DNA of 64,000 bases, taken from Epiperipatus broadwayi (lineage: Eukaryota > Onychophora > Udeonychophora > Euonychophora > Peripatidae). The DNA lies in the NCBI GenBank assembly GCA_028023455.1, contig JAQFVV010006215.1, positions 9,819,950 to 9,883,949 on the forward strand, written 5' to 3'. Position 1 is the first letter of the stretch; every line of letters begins with the position of its first letter. Below are positions 50,052 through 62,400 of this stretch, piece after piece. Position numbers and translations under genes: made by a program. The notes beneath the pieces were generated by a model. The model did not search any database. It saw nothing but the letters and a program-made list of their open reading frames with translations, and was not told the DNA's origin.

Positions 50052-50223
50052 TGATGTATGACTTTATTTTATTTACTGTTATAGTTTTGCTTTTAAATCT
50101 TAAGTGATGTTATATTGCTAAGGCTATTAATATATGGTATGGCTGAATTTGAAAACATAGGTTTCTGAAAATTTTCAGATTTCTACTTAAAAGCTAACTA
50201 ACAAATAAGTGCTGACTTTGACT

Positions 50224-50427
50224 TGATATCTTGCATCTGGTATCTGAAATATCCTAGCGCCTCACTGAGGAAAGCCAATAGCTAAAAAACGGTCTGGGGC
50301 TAAGGATAAGTTCTAGATAGAGATTTTAAATGCTTTCTCTTGAAGCATTTATTGATAAAACTTGTTAGAGCTATTAGCATGCTCTTTATTTTAGTTTATA
50401 ATTACAAGTTTATTAAATTAAGTCACT
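50224..50427 (+). repeat. ~190-bp module, copy c
   Basis: Matches copy b including CTAGCGCCTCACT, GGTCTGGGGCTAAGGATA and TTAGCATGCTCTTTATTTTA. The hairpin AAATGC..GCATTT is kept although the loop differs. The three modules interrupt G3 between gag and protease. Confidence 0.8.
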
Positions 50428-51349
50428 TCATGTATGACTACTATAATGTGATAAGTGTTTGGTTTTTCTGTATATATGGCATCATCTTTCATGTTTAAAT
50501 TTATAGGTGTTTTTGATATGATCTTTTCAATGCAACAATAGCATATAAAGACTTCTGTAGGATTTCTATAGCTCATGGTTTCAACATCTGTTTTAATCAC
50601 TGCCATTTTAAATATTGATCTTTCTCTGTTGTGTTGAAATTCCACAGCATGTTTAATGATTAATTCATAGGCTATGAATTTGTCAACCGCCAATTATATA
50701 TTAATCCTGATTCATGGAGAAGAACTTGCAACAGCTTGTGGACAATCATTCTCCATAGCAATTGATCAAGGAGCATATCATATAATTCAGTATTAATTCT
50801 TTTGCTAACTCTTGCAGTGCTGTGTCAGATCCTTGATATTTCTCATTCGATGATAATCTTCTGTTTCTGAAATGGAAGGGTGATACCTGCTTCAATGTCA
50901 CCAGTTGAAAGTGTGCATTCAAATTTGTCTTTAAGGATCAAGTATGTTACTTCTTCTGGAGACTTCAATTCGTAAAGTCTCTTCACTACTTGCAAAATGT
51001 CCTTGTCCGCCAGTCACATCAGCATTTGCTAACTTTAGCTTGTCATCCTCTATCTTGTTTATCAACATAAACTTCTCTATATGTTCAACGTACACTGCTG
51101 ACATCAAACTCTTCAGAACATTTTGTAATGCCATTGGATTGAAGGTTGTCCATTTCATACATAAATATGTCACAAATCTTTTAATCATCAACTGTACCAA
51201 TATAATATTATTTTTATAGGTTCTGATGAAGCTTGCAGCAATCTATTGTTGTTTACAGGTTATTCTGTCAAATGTCACTCTAGTATTATTTGCACGGGGT
51301 TTTCTGTGGACTATGGTAATCTAGTATTATTTTTACAAACTGCGGCAAT
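50428..51349 (-). mobile_element. G3 gag remnant and leader
   Basis: Two minus-strand ORFs (50931-51200 and 50418-50693) lie where gag is expected between the 5' LTR and protease. They contain ALQNVLKSLMSAVYVEHIEK and YRNPTEVFICYC but no clear major-homology or zinc-knuckle motif, so assignment rests on position. The leader at 51200-51349 has no recognisable primer-binding site. Confidence 0.45.
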
Positions 51350-52197
51350 CAGCTGAAAATCTCAGGGATATATTAATATACCAGAATGGTTGCATTCAAA
51401 CAATAACACAATTAAAACAAAGTTTATTTACTCATAATATATATATAACTGAACAAAACAATCTTTTTAGAAAATAGTCTATATTTGTAGAACATCTTTG
51501 AGTATGTGTGTGTAAACATTCATATACACACTCACATAAACAGTTCATATCTCTATATCCATTTTAACAGAGCTTCTGCATATCTTGCACACACACTTAA
51601 CTATATCTGTCTTTTTATAGTGTGAGACTTCTGCAATTTGAATTAATTAGCATGCAATTAAAAAAAGTTCAGCGCATGTGATAATTATCCAAGTGTTATA
51701 CAGTAACAATTACACCAAAAAATATCTTTACTTACACTTACTTATGGATCTGAGACTTGGACACTTAATAGAAGAGCAATATAGAGACTTTAGATCACTT
51801 AAAGAAGTATAGAAAGATGCATGTTGGGAGTAACAAGAAGAGATCGAAAACGCAATATGTGGGTAAGAGAACAAACAAGTGTTACTGACTTCATTGAAAA
51901 TATTTAAAGACTGAAGTGGAATTGGGCTGAACATATTGCTAGAAGAAATGATAATAGATGGACAATTGAAATCTTAAACTGGATTCCAAGAGATTTTAAA
52001 AGACCCAGAAAGAGACAACATGTAAGATGGATGGATGAAATAAGAAAGAGTGCAGGAGTGATATGGAGAAGAGAAGCTAAAAATCGGAGAAGATGCATTG
52101 AATTTGAAGAGATCTTCATCCTGCAGTGGATTGATATTGGTTGTTGATGATGATGATATGCACACATCCATTGTACTGAAACACTGCAAACATTTCA
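51350..52197 (-). repeat. 5' LTR of G3, split by RTE copy 2
   Basis: Matches 47583-48075 over ATACCAG..TGG.TGCAT, GTTTATTTACTCATAA, TGTGTGTGTAAACATTC and GAATTAATTAGCATG. It is interrupted at about 51733 and resumes at about 52158 (ATTGTACTG...CATTTCA). The outer end CA at 52197 is followed by the CAATA target duplication. The inner boundary is less certain because the first bases have diverged. Confidence 0.8.
51733..52157 (+). mobile_element. 5'-truncated RTE-type LINE, copy 2
   Basis: About 425 bp, starting in frame at LTYGSETWTLNRRA and continuing with RNDNRWTIEILNWIPRD and RKSAGVIWRREA, the C-terminal block also present in copy 1 at 26040-26440. It ends with GATGATGATGAT. Identity with copy 1 is high in this region, and the copy retains a longer open frame than copy 1 does there. 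Confidence 0.8.
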
Positions 52198-52202
52198 CAA
52201 TA

Positions 52203-53054
52203 ATAAAATATGTATATATAAAAAACAATAAATAGAATTAAAGTTGACGGAACTGAAGAAATTGATGAGATTCCATATGAATTACTAAATTCTGTTGGTG
52301 GAGTGGAGGGAGGGGAATTAAATTAAATTATAATTCCATTTTAAAAAGGCCTATCACAGTAAAATATAAGCATTCTAGTTTGTAGGGGTAACTTACAATC
52401 TTGTTAAATACACTTATTTTTGTGCAATACCTAAACACAAACTTAAAAGTATAATTTGTAAGTTTATAAATAATAAATATGTCATCCTTTACATTAAAAT
52501 ATATATATACACGTACAGAACTTAAATGTTAAACTATAAAACTTTAATAACAAAAGTCAAAAATAGTTGTTTTAATAAAATCAAATATTAAAATGATTAT
52601 TTTTCAATCATTTAATATATATACAAAATAATTATTTAAGTTGATTAACATCACTAACCAAGACATAAAACTTAGAGATAACCTTAGGTCAAAGTCGTAT
52701 CTTAGCAATTAAATGCAAAGGAAATGAAATTAGAATTCAATTATATAATTATTAATTATAATACTTTCAACAATAATAGAATACAAAATCGTGAAATCAA
52801 ATAGTAAATTTAACACATGCTACCGGAAGTCGATTCTACTATAAAAACTAAAGTAAATAATTTCCAAATTAATTCTTTTACAAATGCACTAGTGTCTACG
52901 CATAATTATTGTGCTGTGTTCGAACTCCGAACACATTAAAAAGATGGATCAATAGTTTGAATGAATTTTCCTTGTTCATAAAATCTTCGTGAAAAGAAAA
53001 CTAATATCAGTCAAAAAAAGAGTAGATAAATTACTCGTTAATATTAATAATGGT
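52203..53054. other. intron, no recognisable gene
   Basis: A+T-rich sequence between G3 and a small MITE. Nothing identifiable. Confidence 0.4.
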
Positions 53055-53239
53055 ACTAGTTGGTTATGTGTACTGTGGCCGCAAGGCAACTCTGCAGTAC
53101 CATCAAGAACCCCCAAGAATTCTGCCTGCAAGTGATAAATTTCTATCCAAAAATTGCTGAAATTGACAAATTAAAATGCCTAAGGCAAAGTAAATCAAAC
53201 AAATCCTTCTAGCGGCCACAGTTCACCTAACCAACCAGT
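53055..53239. mobile_element. 185-bp MITE with ~28-bp terminal inverted repeats
   Basis: The left end ACTAGTTGGTTATGTGTACT and the reverse complement of the right end ACTGGTTGGTTAGGTGAACT both continue into GTGGCCGC. TA dinucleotides border both ends (offset by one base on the right), suggesting a Tc1/mariner-type MITE. The interior is non-coding and more G+C-rich than the flanks. Confidence 0.75.
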
Positions 53240-53939
53240 TATTAGAAAAATTCTTAATGAGATCATTCTAAACTTGAATTTTTAAGAAAATAAATATACT
53301 AAAAACATTTATATTCAAATAAATTATTCTAAGAAGATTTCAAATTATTTAAAATGCATCGTGAGTAAAGACAATTTGCCATAGGATGCAATGCTTTTAT
53401 CTTAACATAAAATAATATAATTACTTATCCCTACTGAAATGCCTAAAGTATATATATATTTCATCTATATAATTCAAAATAAAATTTCAATTTATATGGA
53501 AATAATTTATGGAAGATGTCAACATCACGCAAAAGGAATGTTTAGGAACAACAGAATATGCTGATTGCCTCACCGATAATTGATGACCAGGGAATAAGGA
53601 ACTTTCTTCTTAATGAACATTACTTCACAAACTATGAAAATGAATAAGACAATACTATAAACTTTTAATACATATCATCTTTGTGTATCATCATCCATGA
53701 ATATCTACTTTTATTTCCCTTTGCTTCCAAAATCTACTTATGTTGGATAATTCAATTTAGAAAGTCTTATATGAAAAGAAATTGGAAAGAAAGCAAAATA
53801 TACAATTACAATTGTAAAAACAATAATTGAATAATATGTAGAAAAAGATAGTTTAATTTTTGTTTTATTAATCTTGGTGGGTTTATAGGATGAGAAAAGA
53901 TATATATTAGAGAGATAACAAATAATTTGTGTACAAATC

Positions 53940-54450
53940 TGGTCTTTTTCAGGAGAAATACATACAAAAAGAGATATAAGATTGCGATGTCATTATCATT
54001 ATTTATTTAATATTTATTTAGATAAAGTGTTAAGAGATTTCTTAATAAGGATGAAATTAACATTGTTGATAAAAATACTTATTGTAATAATTAAGATTTG
54101 GTAATGACATAGCAGTATTTGCAGATAATGATAATTAATTTAAAAGAATGTTAAATAGAATAGATAAAATTTATAGAAACAAATACCGAGATGAAAACAA
54201 TAAAATTAGTTGAAGAGAATATTTTTTTAAGAACATAGTTGGATATGAATTTATATAGCAAATGGATGTTTAAAAATATTTGGAAAGTTGATGAAGTGGC
54301 AATGGAAGTAATGATAAAGAAATTAATGAAACTTTGATATGATTACTTGGGTTTTTAATAAAAGTAGGAAGTTATTATGTGACTTTTTAAAATTGTTATT
54401 AAGAAAAAAATTTATAAAATATTTCATATATGGCACAGAGACTGGAATAA
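53940..54450 (+). mobile_element. decayed LINE reverse transcriptase fragment
   Basis: Plus-strand pieces match an RT core: SLSLFI-type residues near 53990 (ISPYLFN position) and GNDIAVFADND near 54098-54130, the FADDIAVFADN catalytic block with the first Asp lost, followed by KRMLNRIDKIYR. Heavily interrupted by stops. Confidence 0.5.
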
Positions 54451-54607
54451 TTAAATAAAAAATATTAAAGTTAAAGATATAGATTTGAAAAATAGAAACG
54501 ATAAATTCAAAACAAAAAAAAATAGATACAAAGATTATTGAAAAAAAAAAAGAAAGATTATTGAATAAATTACGAGGAATTGGGGAGAGATATACTAAAA
54601 AAACAAA

Positions 54608-55160
54608 GAAATTATGAAAGATATACTGGAAATATTTTATTTACTAGGCAATTAGAATACCTAATATTCTAGGTTTTCCTTAGATCAGAATAATGAAAAG
54701 GAATTAAGAAAAATGATTTTAAGCAAAGAGATAGTTGTGAACATAAAAATTATAACAAATAATAAAAATGCAGGGAAAAATTGATATAAGTTGATATACA
54801 GAATTTGCAACAAAAAAATTATGAAAGATATACTGGAAATATTTTATTTATTAGGCAATTAGAATACCTAATATTCTAGGTTTTCCTTAGATCAGAATAA
54901 TGAAAAGGAATTAAGAAAAATGATTTTAAGCAAAGAGATAGTTGTGAAATTAAAATTTATAACAAATAATAAAAATGCAGGGAAAAATTGATATGAGTTG
55001 ATATACAGAATCTGCCTTTTAGAGATGAAAAGGAATTAAAAAAGATGATTTCAAGCAAAGAGATAGTTATGAACTTAATAATTATTAGAACAAATAACAG
55101 AAGTGTTCGGGGAAAAAATGATACGTGTTGATATGCAGAATCTGCCTCTCAGCAGATGAC
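54608..55160. repeat. 208-bp tandem repeat, two full units plus a partial
   Basis: Units start at about 54608 and 54816 (AAATTATGAAAGATATACTGG). The first two are nearly identical. A third, more diverged partial copy starts near 55020 (GAGATGAAAAGGAATTAAAA) and keeps the GATATGCAGAATCTGCCT end. Possibly duplicated LINE debris. Confidence 0.75.
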
Positions 55161-56527
55161 CAATAATGATGATTAATTCAAATTTACAACTTCTAATTAA
55201 ATACAATATTTCATTTTATATTAAAAATATCTTTAAGAAAGATTGCTTGTGTGTGTATGCAAGGTATATAAAGATTTAAAGAAAAAGTAAAAATAAACAC
55301 AGACAAAATTTACTGTAGATATTCATTTAAAATACATACACTGGAATAACGAGGTAATTGTTAAATAATAATTTTAATATTAAAAAGTAATATAAATTAT
55401 TTAAGATCAAATACAGTAATTTTGGCTTTTCTGATTTTAACTAATATAAAATATTTTTGGAAAACAGATTGCTTTTTCTTTATAATGTATTTTGATTTTA
55501 ACTAATTCTATAATCTGTTTTTAGTTTTTAAAAAATAATGAAATTTTTGACGAATTAATTTTAATTAATGTGAATTAAAAAACTGGGTGATGCAATTAAA
55601 TTATATTAATCTATTTTTTTATTAATTAAGTATTAAAAAAAAATCCTGTTTTCAAATTCTACTATAGACTACAAATCCTTTATCAAATACAAAATATCTA
55701 TTACTAAATGTATGTAGATTTTAATATTTTAAAAAAAAAAAATCAACCTACAAATAAGTAATAGCAACAACACCAGTGAAAATTAGTAATGTAAAAGTTC
55801 GTTTATAAAATCACAGATAATGAAAGAATCAAAGAAATTATTACACACTTATTTTATTCTCCTTCAATTACTTTTCATATTTTCTCACTTTTTTCATCAC
55901 TATGCCTATTATTGGATATGTAAATCTATTAATAATACTCTTTGAAACTGTTTTAACTTATCATTAACTTATCATTTACAATATTCTAACACAAAACATA
56001 AATCCCTTATTTCTACTTCTCAATTCACTATTATTTCTTCTATAAAAAAATTTATTTTCTTCTTTCTTCATATTTTTCATATTTCAAAAGTCCTATAACA
56101 ATTTATTTTTTCATTTCTAACATAAATTTTCGAATTTGTTATGCTCATTGTTTTTTAAGATTATACTACATTCCAAATTTCTAATTACTTAATGTATCTG
56201 TCTAATTGAACTGATATGGGCAATTCAGAAAAATAAACTAGTTTATAATTTCCCTTTTATTTACTATACCTCTTTTTCAAAATGTATTTTCATATAATAG
56301 CTAATCTATTAATTCAGATTTTTTATTTTTAAACATTTGTAATCATTTCTAACTCTACAAATGTATGTATATATTTTATATGGCTTACATTTTAAAAATG
56401 ATATTTGATTAGAATTCAACCTTTTATAAACAAATTTATCTAAATAATTTATAACATATATATAAACTTTTATGATTTTAATGAGATGTAAATAATTTTA
56501 CAACTTATCAAATATGTAATGCTGAGA
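55161..56527. other. intron, no recognisable gene
   Basis: A+T-rich, T-rich on the plus strand around 55850-56350. No motif seen. Confidence 0.4.
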
Positions 56528-56785
56528 ATATAAACCTATTTACAAAACAAACAAATCCAAATATGTTACTAAGATAATTCACAAGCTAAATTCCTAAAGG
56601 ATTATTTAAATGAACTTGTAAATAATGCCCAACTTTTGTTATATCAATGCAAAATAGATTGGCATTGATATTACATAATGTTGGCATTATTTACAAATTC
56701 ATTTAAATTATTCTTTGGGAATCTAACTTGTGAATTATTTTAGTAATACACAGGAATGTTTATTCCATAAACAGGTTTATATGAA
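56528..56785. mobile_element. foldback element with ~120-bp inverted arms
   Basis: The stretch 56566-56650 and the reverse complement of 56663-56746 match almost base for base (TTACTAA.ATAATTCACAAG, AATTTAAATGAA, TTGTAAATAATGCC), with a loop of about a dozen bases. Weaker pairing extends outwards to ATATAAACCT at both edges. No ORF. MITE or foldback element; the family is not assignable. Confidence 0.75.
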
Positions 56786-57294
56786 CCTTCAAATGTAAAT
56801 TTATCAGTCTGCTACTATCTATTCATTAATATTAAATAGATTTCTTACTATAAGATCTTTTCATTGACTCGTAGTAAATTGTAAGATTTCGCGAGTATTA
56901 ATGTATTATAAGAATTGAGGACTTAATTAGTGAAGTATTGAATAGCTTCACACTCTTGGATCAAAACACTTCAGCTTCACCTATTTATATATAAAAGTAG
57001 GTTGAAGTAAAGAAGATTCTCTCTTTTCTTCATAGCGTAAGCTTGTGTTTTAAGACCTATAGAGGTCCCTACCTTCGTATTTTTCAGATGCTTATTTCTA
57101 AGGTTACAGCCTTAGTAAATTATTATTAAATAAATAAGTAAATGATTTCATATTAATCTAAATCTTTTTCTAAAATAAAAATTTTCTTAATCAAAATACA
57201 TTAAATGAAAACAAGATACTTTAAATATGTAATTTGATACACACTTTTAGTATGTTTAATCTAAAAATTAATAAATAAAAAAAAGACAACATAC
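56786..57294. other. intron next to exon A
   Basis: A+T-rich intron sequence. A short, less A+T-rich stretch at 56930-57110 has no identified feature. Confidence 0.4.
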
Positions 57295-57430
57295 CCTTTC
57301 TCTGCTCTGATAGCAAAATCAGCACCATAATTTAACAATTCATTTACAATAGCTATATCACCCCTACTTACAGCATCATGTAATGGACAAGCACCACATG
57401 CATTTAATGCATTTATATTGGCTCCACGAT
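57295..57430 (-). CDS. candidate exon A of ankyrin-repeat gene (136 bp)
   Basis: Minus-strand acceptor ATTTTTTAG and donor GGGTATGT bound 136 open bases entered in phase 1 and left in phase 2. It starts with RGANINA, the end of one ankyrin repeat, and continues with a full repeat: CGACPLHDAVSRGDIAIVNE then LLNYGADFAIR, matching the PLH.A...G...IV..LL..GAD consensus. The next repeat starts with EKG and is completed by exon 46044-46168. Ankyrin repeats mediate protein binding. The PLHDA form is common in nuclear ankyrin proteins such as BARD1, BCOR and TONSL, but the downstream sequence does not match what I know of these, so no name is given. Upstream exons presumably lie beyond 57430 or outside the window. 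Confidence 0.85.
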
Positions 57431-59354
57431 CTAAAAATTTTAAAAAATTTTATTCTTTCTTAGAAAACAATTCTGATTAACATAAAAATATCTGGTATAA
57501 AGCAACTTTCTAAATATATTTAAATTAAATGTGTATGTTTATATATATATTGTAATGATGTGGAGCAACATTAGGACTAAATTATGAGATGGGAAATCAT
57601 CATTATCCCCAAATAAAGAAAATATAAAATTAAATATAAAAAGAATGAGCAATGAATATAAGGAGCCTGAAAGATCTACACAACAAAAGCTATCATGTTA
57701 ACTATAAGTTCACCAGCATTACATAAAAGTAAAAATCATTCAACATCAAGAATGATCAAAAATAAAATCAATAGTCAATCTTGTGAATAGATTTGAAATG
57801 GGTCTACTATGGACTAGGCTAATTATTTAGCTCTTCCCAATTTGGGGCAATTATGTAGACAATAATTTGGATGCATAACAATTAAAAAAAATGCTGGGAT
57901 ACAAAAACATGCTGATCATCATCAATGTTCTGGCCACTTAGTACTATTAATATACTGGCCAACTATAAACTTAATTTCTAAATAAATAATTAAAATGAAA
58001 TGTAGTACATGGACTTTAAAGGATATCCCTTTGTGCCATATAACATTAGAGATGTAATGAAATCATCATCAATTGGATGTTCATAACACTAAACATAAAC
58101 TCTTATATAGCAGACTGTATACAAGAATCCAGCTCAGTGAGCAAAAGCTCTATAACTGTTAATGTGTGCAAGAGATATAACCCTAACATATAATGTTTTA
58201 AATCTATTAACAACTATAACAATGAAATATAAATTTGTTAATTAGAAACAATAAAATGAAATTAAGGTCTGCAGAGTATGTCTTATATAGAAATTCAGTA
58301 TTCTGACTTTGATTAATACAATAACCTATCACATTGTGATTTACAAATACCTCATAATAGGTTTATATAAAACATACCTAAATATAAGCACACAGATATC
58401 CGGTATAATAGTTTATGAACATATTTGAATTGTCATAAGCATATAAATTAAATTCATTTTTATAATACATACTTAATGACTGATTTAACATGCATGTGCG
58501 TGCACATGAAAATGTGTGCATGTACCAGCATTTATAAAAAAAAAATAAACCTAATAAACCATTATCATATTTTCTCAATACACAATTCCATGTTAAAAAT
58601 ATATATAAAATTCATACATACACGTGTATATTGAAATAGTAATATTTGCTCTGCAGATCTTAGTTTCACCTTTCATCATACCCTGGTTTGAACCCCAATC
58701 TATTGTAATATGTGTGTACTGTGCTGAAGTCCAAGCTTGGTTGAGGTAGTAAACATAGATATTATATTAATGAAATATAAATTAATAGTCCAGCAGTAAT
58801 AGTTTATAAATTGGCACTGTTAATATGCATATGGTTTAAATCAATTATGTCGTAGGGCATACATATTGCAATATTATATTTAAAACTTGTAAGCGAAGAT
58901 AGTATTTTCATTTATTTAAATTTGATAGTTATAGTAAACCTAGTAATTTAAAATATTAATTTTATTTTATTTAAGATCTTCAATGTTGAATTTAATAGGT
59001 GTTCGATCAAATATTTTAATCTAAAATTAGTAAAAGTTTATAACAATATAAAATGTTATCAGAGTATCTAAAAATAAAATAACAAAAGTAAAAATTCTTA
59101 TCACATCCTGTTATTGGCTTAAGATATTCGGATAGATGACAAAGGCAAATATGTGTAGCAAGATTTCAGCAATGGACTATTATGCCGCAGGGTAAACAAG
59201 ATCAGAATTCTATTATATGTTTCATTGGTATAAAAGAGAGATTTAAAAAAAAAAAAATTTTTTTAGAGAAGTTTGACTACCAAGCACAATGTTTTAAATT
59301 TTGTAAAAACAAATTTGAATACCAGACTTTTTGAAGGGAAATAAAAAGGAAAAA
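57431..59354. other. intron/upstream region, no confirmed gene
   Basis: A+T-rich DNA. On the minus strand at 58681-58697 the perfect B-box-like GGTTCAAACC lies in GGGGTTCAAACCAGGG, suggesting a tRNA-derived SINE, but no clear A box or cloverleaf accompanies it. No upstream ankyrin exon was found. Confidence 0.3.
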
Positions 59355-59405
59355 GGGGGGGGGGGGGGGGGGTTTTTTTTTTTAAATGGGTATCCCACCC
59401 CCCCC
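59355..59405. repeat. G18-T11 homopolymer junction and C-rich run
   Basis: Eighteen consecutive G (59355-59372) followed directly by eleven T (59373-59383), then a C-rich run (CCCACCCCCCCC, 59394-59405). Base composition shifts to less A+T-rich just after it. It could be a true low-complexity junction or an assembly/sequencing artefact. Confidence 0.85.
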
Positions 59406-62400
59406 ATACCACCTGAATGCACTTCATGAATAACATTCATCGAACTGCTGTTGCTAAGAAATGGTTGCCACTAAAACCAAAGAAAATGTGCTACTAAAAC
59501 CCAAATAAATGCGGCTGCCATTAGTATCAACCTAAAGACCTTATAATAAGTGAAAGCCAAATATCCCATAAAATGAACTCTTGCAAATCACTCATAGTCG
59601 TCAAAGATTATAAATGCATCTGTACCCTCCAATAAATCAACTGAGGTAATTCGTTAACCCAAGAGTTCTTGAGAACTATGTATATACATCCTTCTAAGCT
59701 AGAGCTATTCTAACTTACGTGTCTATAAATTAAGTCATATTCTACATTTCTAAGGTTAATTCTCTGGTGTACTTAATCTCTATATCTGTAATCTAACTAG
59801 CGTGTCCTACCATCTATACTTTCAGACTTGGGTTAATAGTTCTGAATCTTTTAAATTATTTACTTTATTTCTTCGATTATGATGATTGACCATCAATCGA
59901 GCAAATCACCCCTTCCCATAATGAAGATACCATTCTATAATTTGTGCAGATTAATTATAGTAATGGTTCTTATATCTAAACATATTGCCAATTCACTCGT
60001 TCAAATACTATCTTATCAAATATTATTGGGAATATAACAAATCGAGTTACATGTATGTATATTAGTTTATTGCTGTTTAAAAAATTATTTATGCCATTTT
60101 TTTTAATGTTCTATTTGAATTTAAATATAATGCTAGGGGTATGCAAGATTATAGTGGTGAATACATGTGATGGAGGCATGATAGTATATTCAGCTTATAG
60201 AGTTCTTTTAGCATGCATCCCACTCCATGTTTAGATACTATAATAACGTTGATATAGTTTGCTTATAGTTAGGCCAATTATTTAATTTGAGGTATGGAAT
60301 ATATGGATTTTTTTTTTTTTTTGGTGGATGGTTAGGGATGGATTAAGTGTCTATGCTCAATTTAGAGCAAGCCCTTTGTTTTCGAAAATAATGTGATATA
60401 ATTCATACGGGTGTGCAAGTTCATTGGGTGTCGAGACATTTTGCTTTGTAACTATTTGGGGTAAATACAGCCAAAACTGTTCTCTCCTTCCTGCGGTTCT
60501 CAGAACAGGGTAAACTTTGAAGTCTCACCTGGGAATACATACCTGAATCACTAAGTTACCTGGTTGAAGCCAGTTTTAGGCTGACATGTGGCAAACTTTC
60601 CATGGATATATTGTGCCACCATTCCGGAATCTCTTCAACAAAGCTTCGCAGTTTCAACTGACCGTACCTCCATTATTATGCATTAAATCTTCACCACACC
60701 ACCGATTTTTCCCTTAGCTTTAATTTCCAGTATATTCCTGTTAACTGTTCTCAACTTAATCTGTTCCTACCCCAACCGAAAAATGAGCTTTGGTCTGTAT
60801 TTCTTTATTCAGTAACTGCTTTTATTTAATCAAATAATCAATATAATAATAATGAACTTATTAATAAAATCAATAATTATATTCACCATATGTGCCATGT
60901 ATCTCCTCGCAAATATCCATCTTCTATTAAAGAATGCTTCATGTAAGTACCTTAACATAATCTATGTCATGTTTTACCCTCGAAAGTATAGAGAGTATAT
61001 TATTTAACCATGCCATAATTGTAAGATTGTATATGTATTATTATAACATACATTTTGGAAATATTTAATCAGTTATAATATCAACATCACTGTATTCCTA
61101 ATGCAGACAGTGCGTAATATATATATATATATATATTATATAATTAAGACATATTCATTAATTTCTGCGATCCACCACGTTAGCTCGGTTCACCCTTAAG
61201 GTTAATTTTGTATCATCCATAGACTTCAGTTGGTGAGCCTAAGGCTGTTTAGTTTAGAGTCATGTTTCTCCCTGACCGCCGAGACTAGAAAGAAAGGCTA
61301 TATTATTAGTAGCATCAGACGTGATGTCATGTAGCTGACATTGTGGAACTTGGGCATTGGAGATTCGAATTGTATATTTCTGGGAGGTAATTCCACCTAG
61401 GATGTTGATTTTCAAGTCTTAGGTTTGAATTTTGCATCATGTTAGCAGAGTATACGTATCTGACCGTTACATTTTTTTTCGAGCTTATGGCCGCCCAATT
61501 GTGGGGCATCTGATACCTCTTATAGATATAAAATTTTGGCATTATGACCACTCAAGAGTTATACTTTTGATAAATTAATCCATAATCGAAATATTAACAT
61601 TTTGTTTGACTCGGACATTTAAGTATCAATTCCATAGCCTAAACATGCTACATTGCGACACAGACTATGTATATTAAATTTTGTATTGACTCGAAATGCA
61701 ACATAGCATATAGATAGAATTTTGTATGGTTATAACCTAGATATGAGGGGTGATCATGTTGGAATTTAATTAGAATTTGAAAAAGGTAATTGAGTAATGT
61801 AATGAATGCTAGGAGTTAAATGAATAGTTAGTCAAATTTTTTTTAGGAGATGCTAACAGTCTATGGGTGTTTATAACTGATAGCATGATGTCAGGGATAA
61901 CTTTAATGAACAGAGTATTCCTAAATAAATATTGCCATCAGATTCAATTTTTTTTTGTATATATATAAAGATGGATTTGGGACCGAGTAGGGTGATATGG
62001 ATTGGATGGGATGATATGACAGTAAATAAGAAGGGATGAAATAAATATACCCAGATCTAGCGAGTTTCCATATAAAAGAGTCAATAGGGAAATAGAAACA
62101 AAGCAGACAGCATAAACAAAATATTTTAGTACTGTTTGTTATATATTATGTAGTGAATTAATTCAGCAAGCAGCAAACTTAATAGTAGTAAGAAAGGTAG
62201 TAGGGCAATGATATTAGAAAGGGTGCAGGTAGGGCCATGATATAGAGAGGAAAATAGCCAATAAGCCATTAGTAGAGTTTAAGAAGTATTCAAAAGAACA
62301 GATAGACCACAATGAATCTAGCTCAAAAGGACGTAACCAATTAGATAATAAAGAACAAAGTAGATGTATTTAAGAGCGAATAGACTATAATCAAAACAGG

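Noticed and set aside
61327-61551. 74-codon minus-strand ORF
   Set aside because: Protein-like composition but no motif, no neighbouring coding sequence and no splice-site support.
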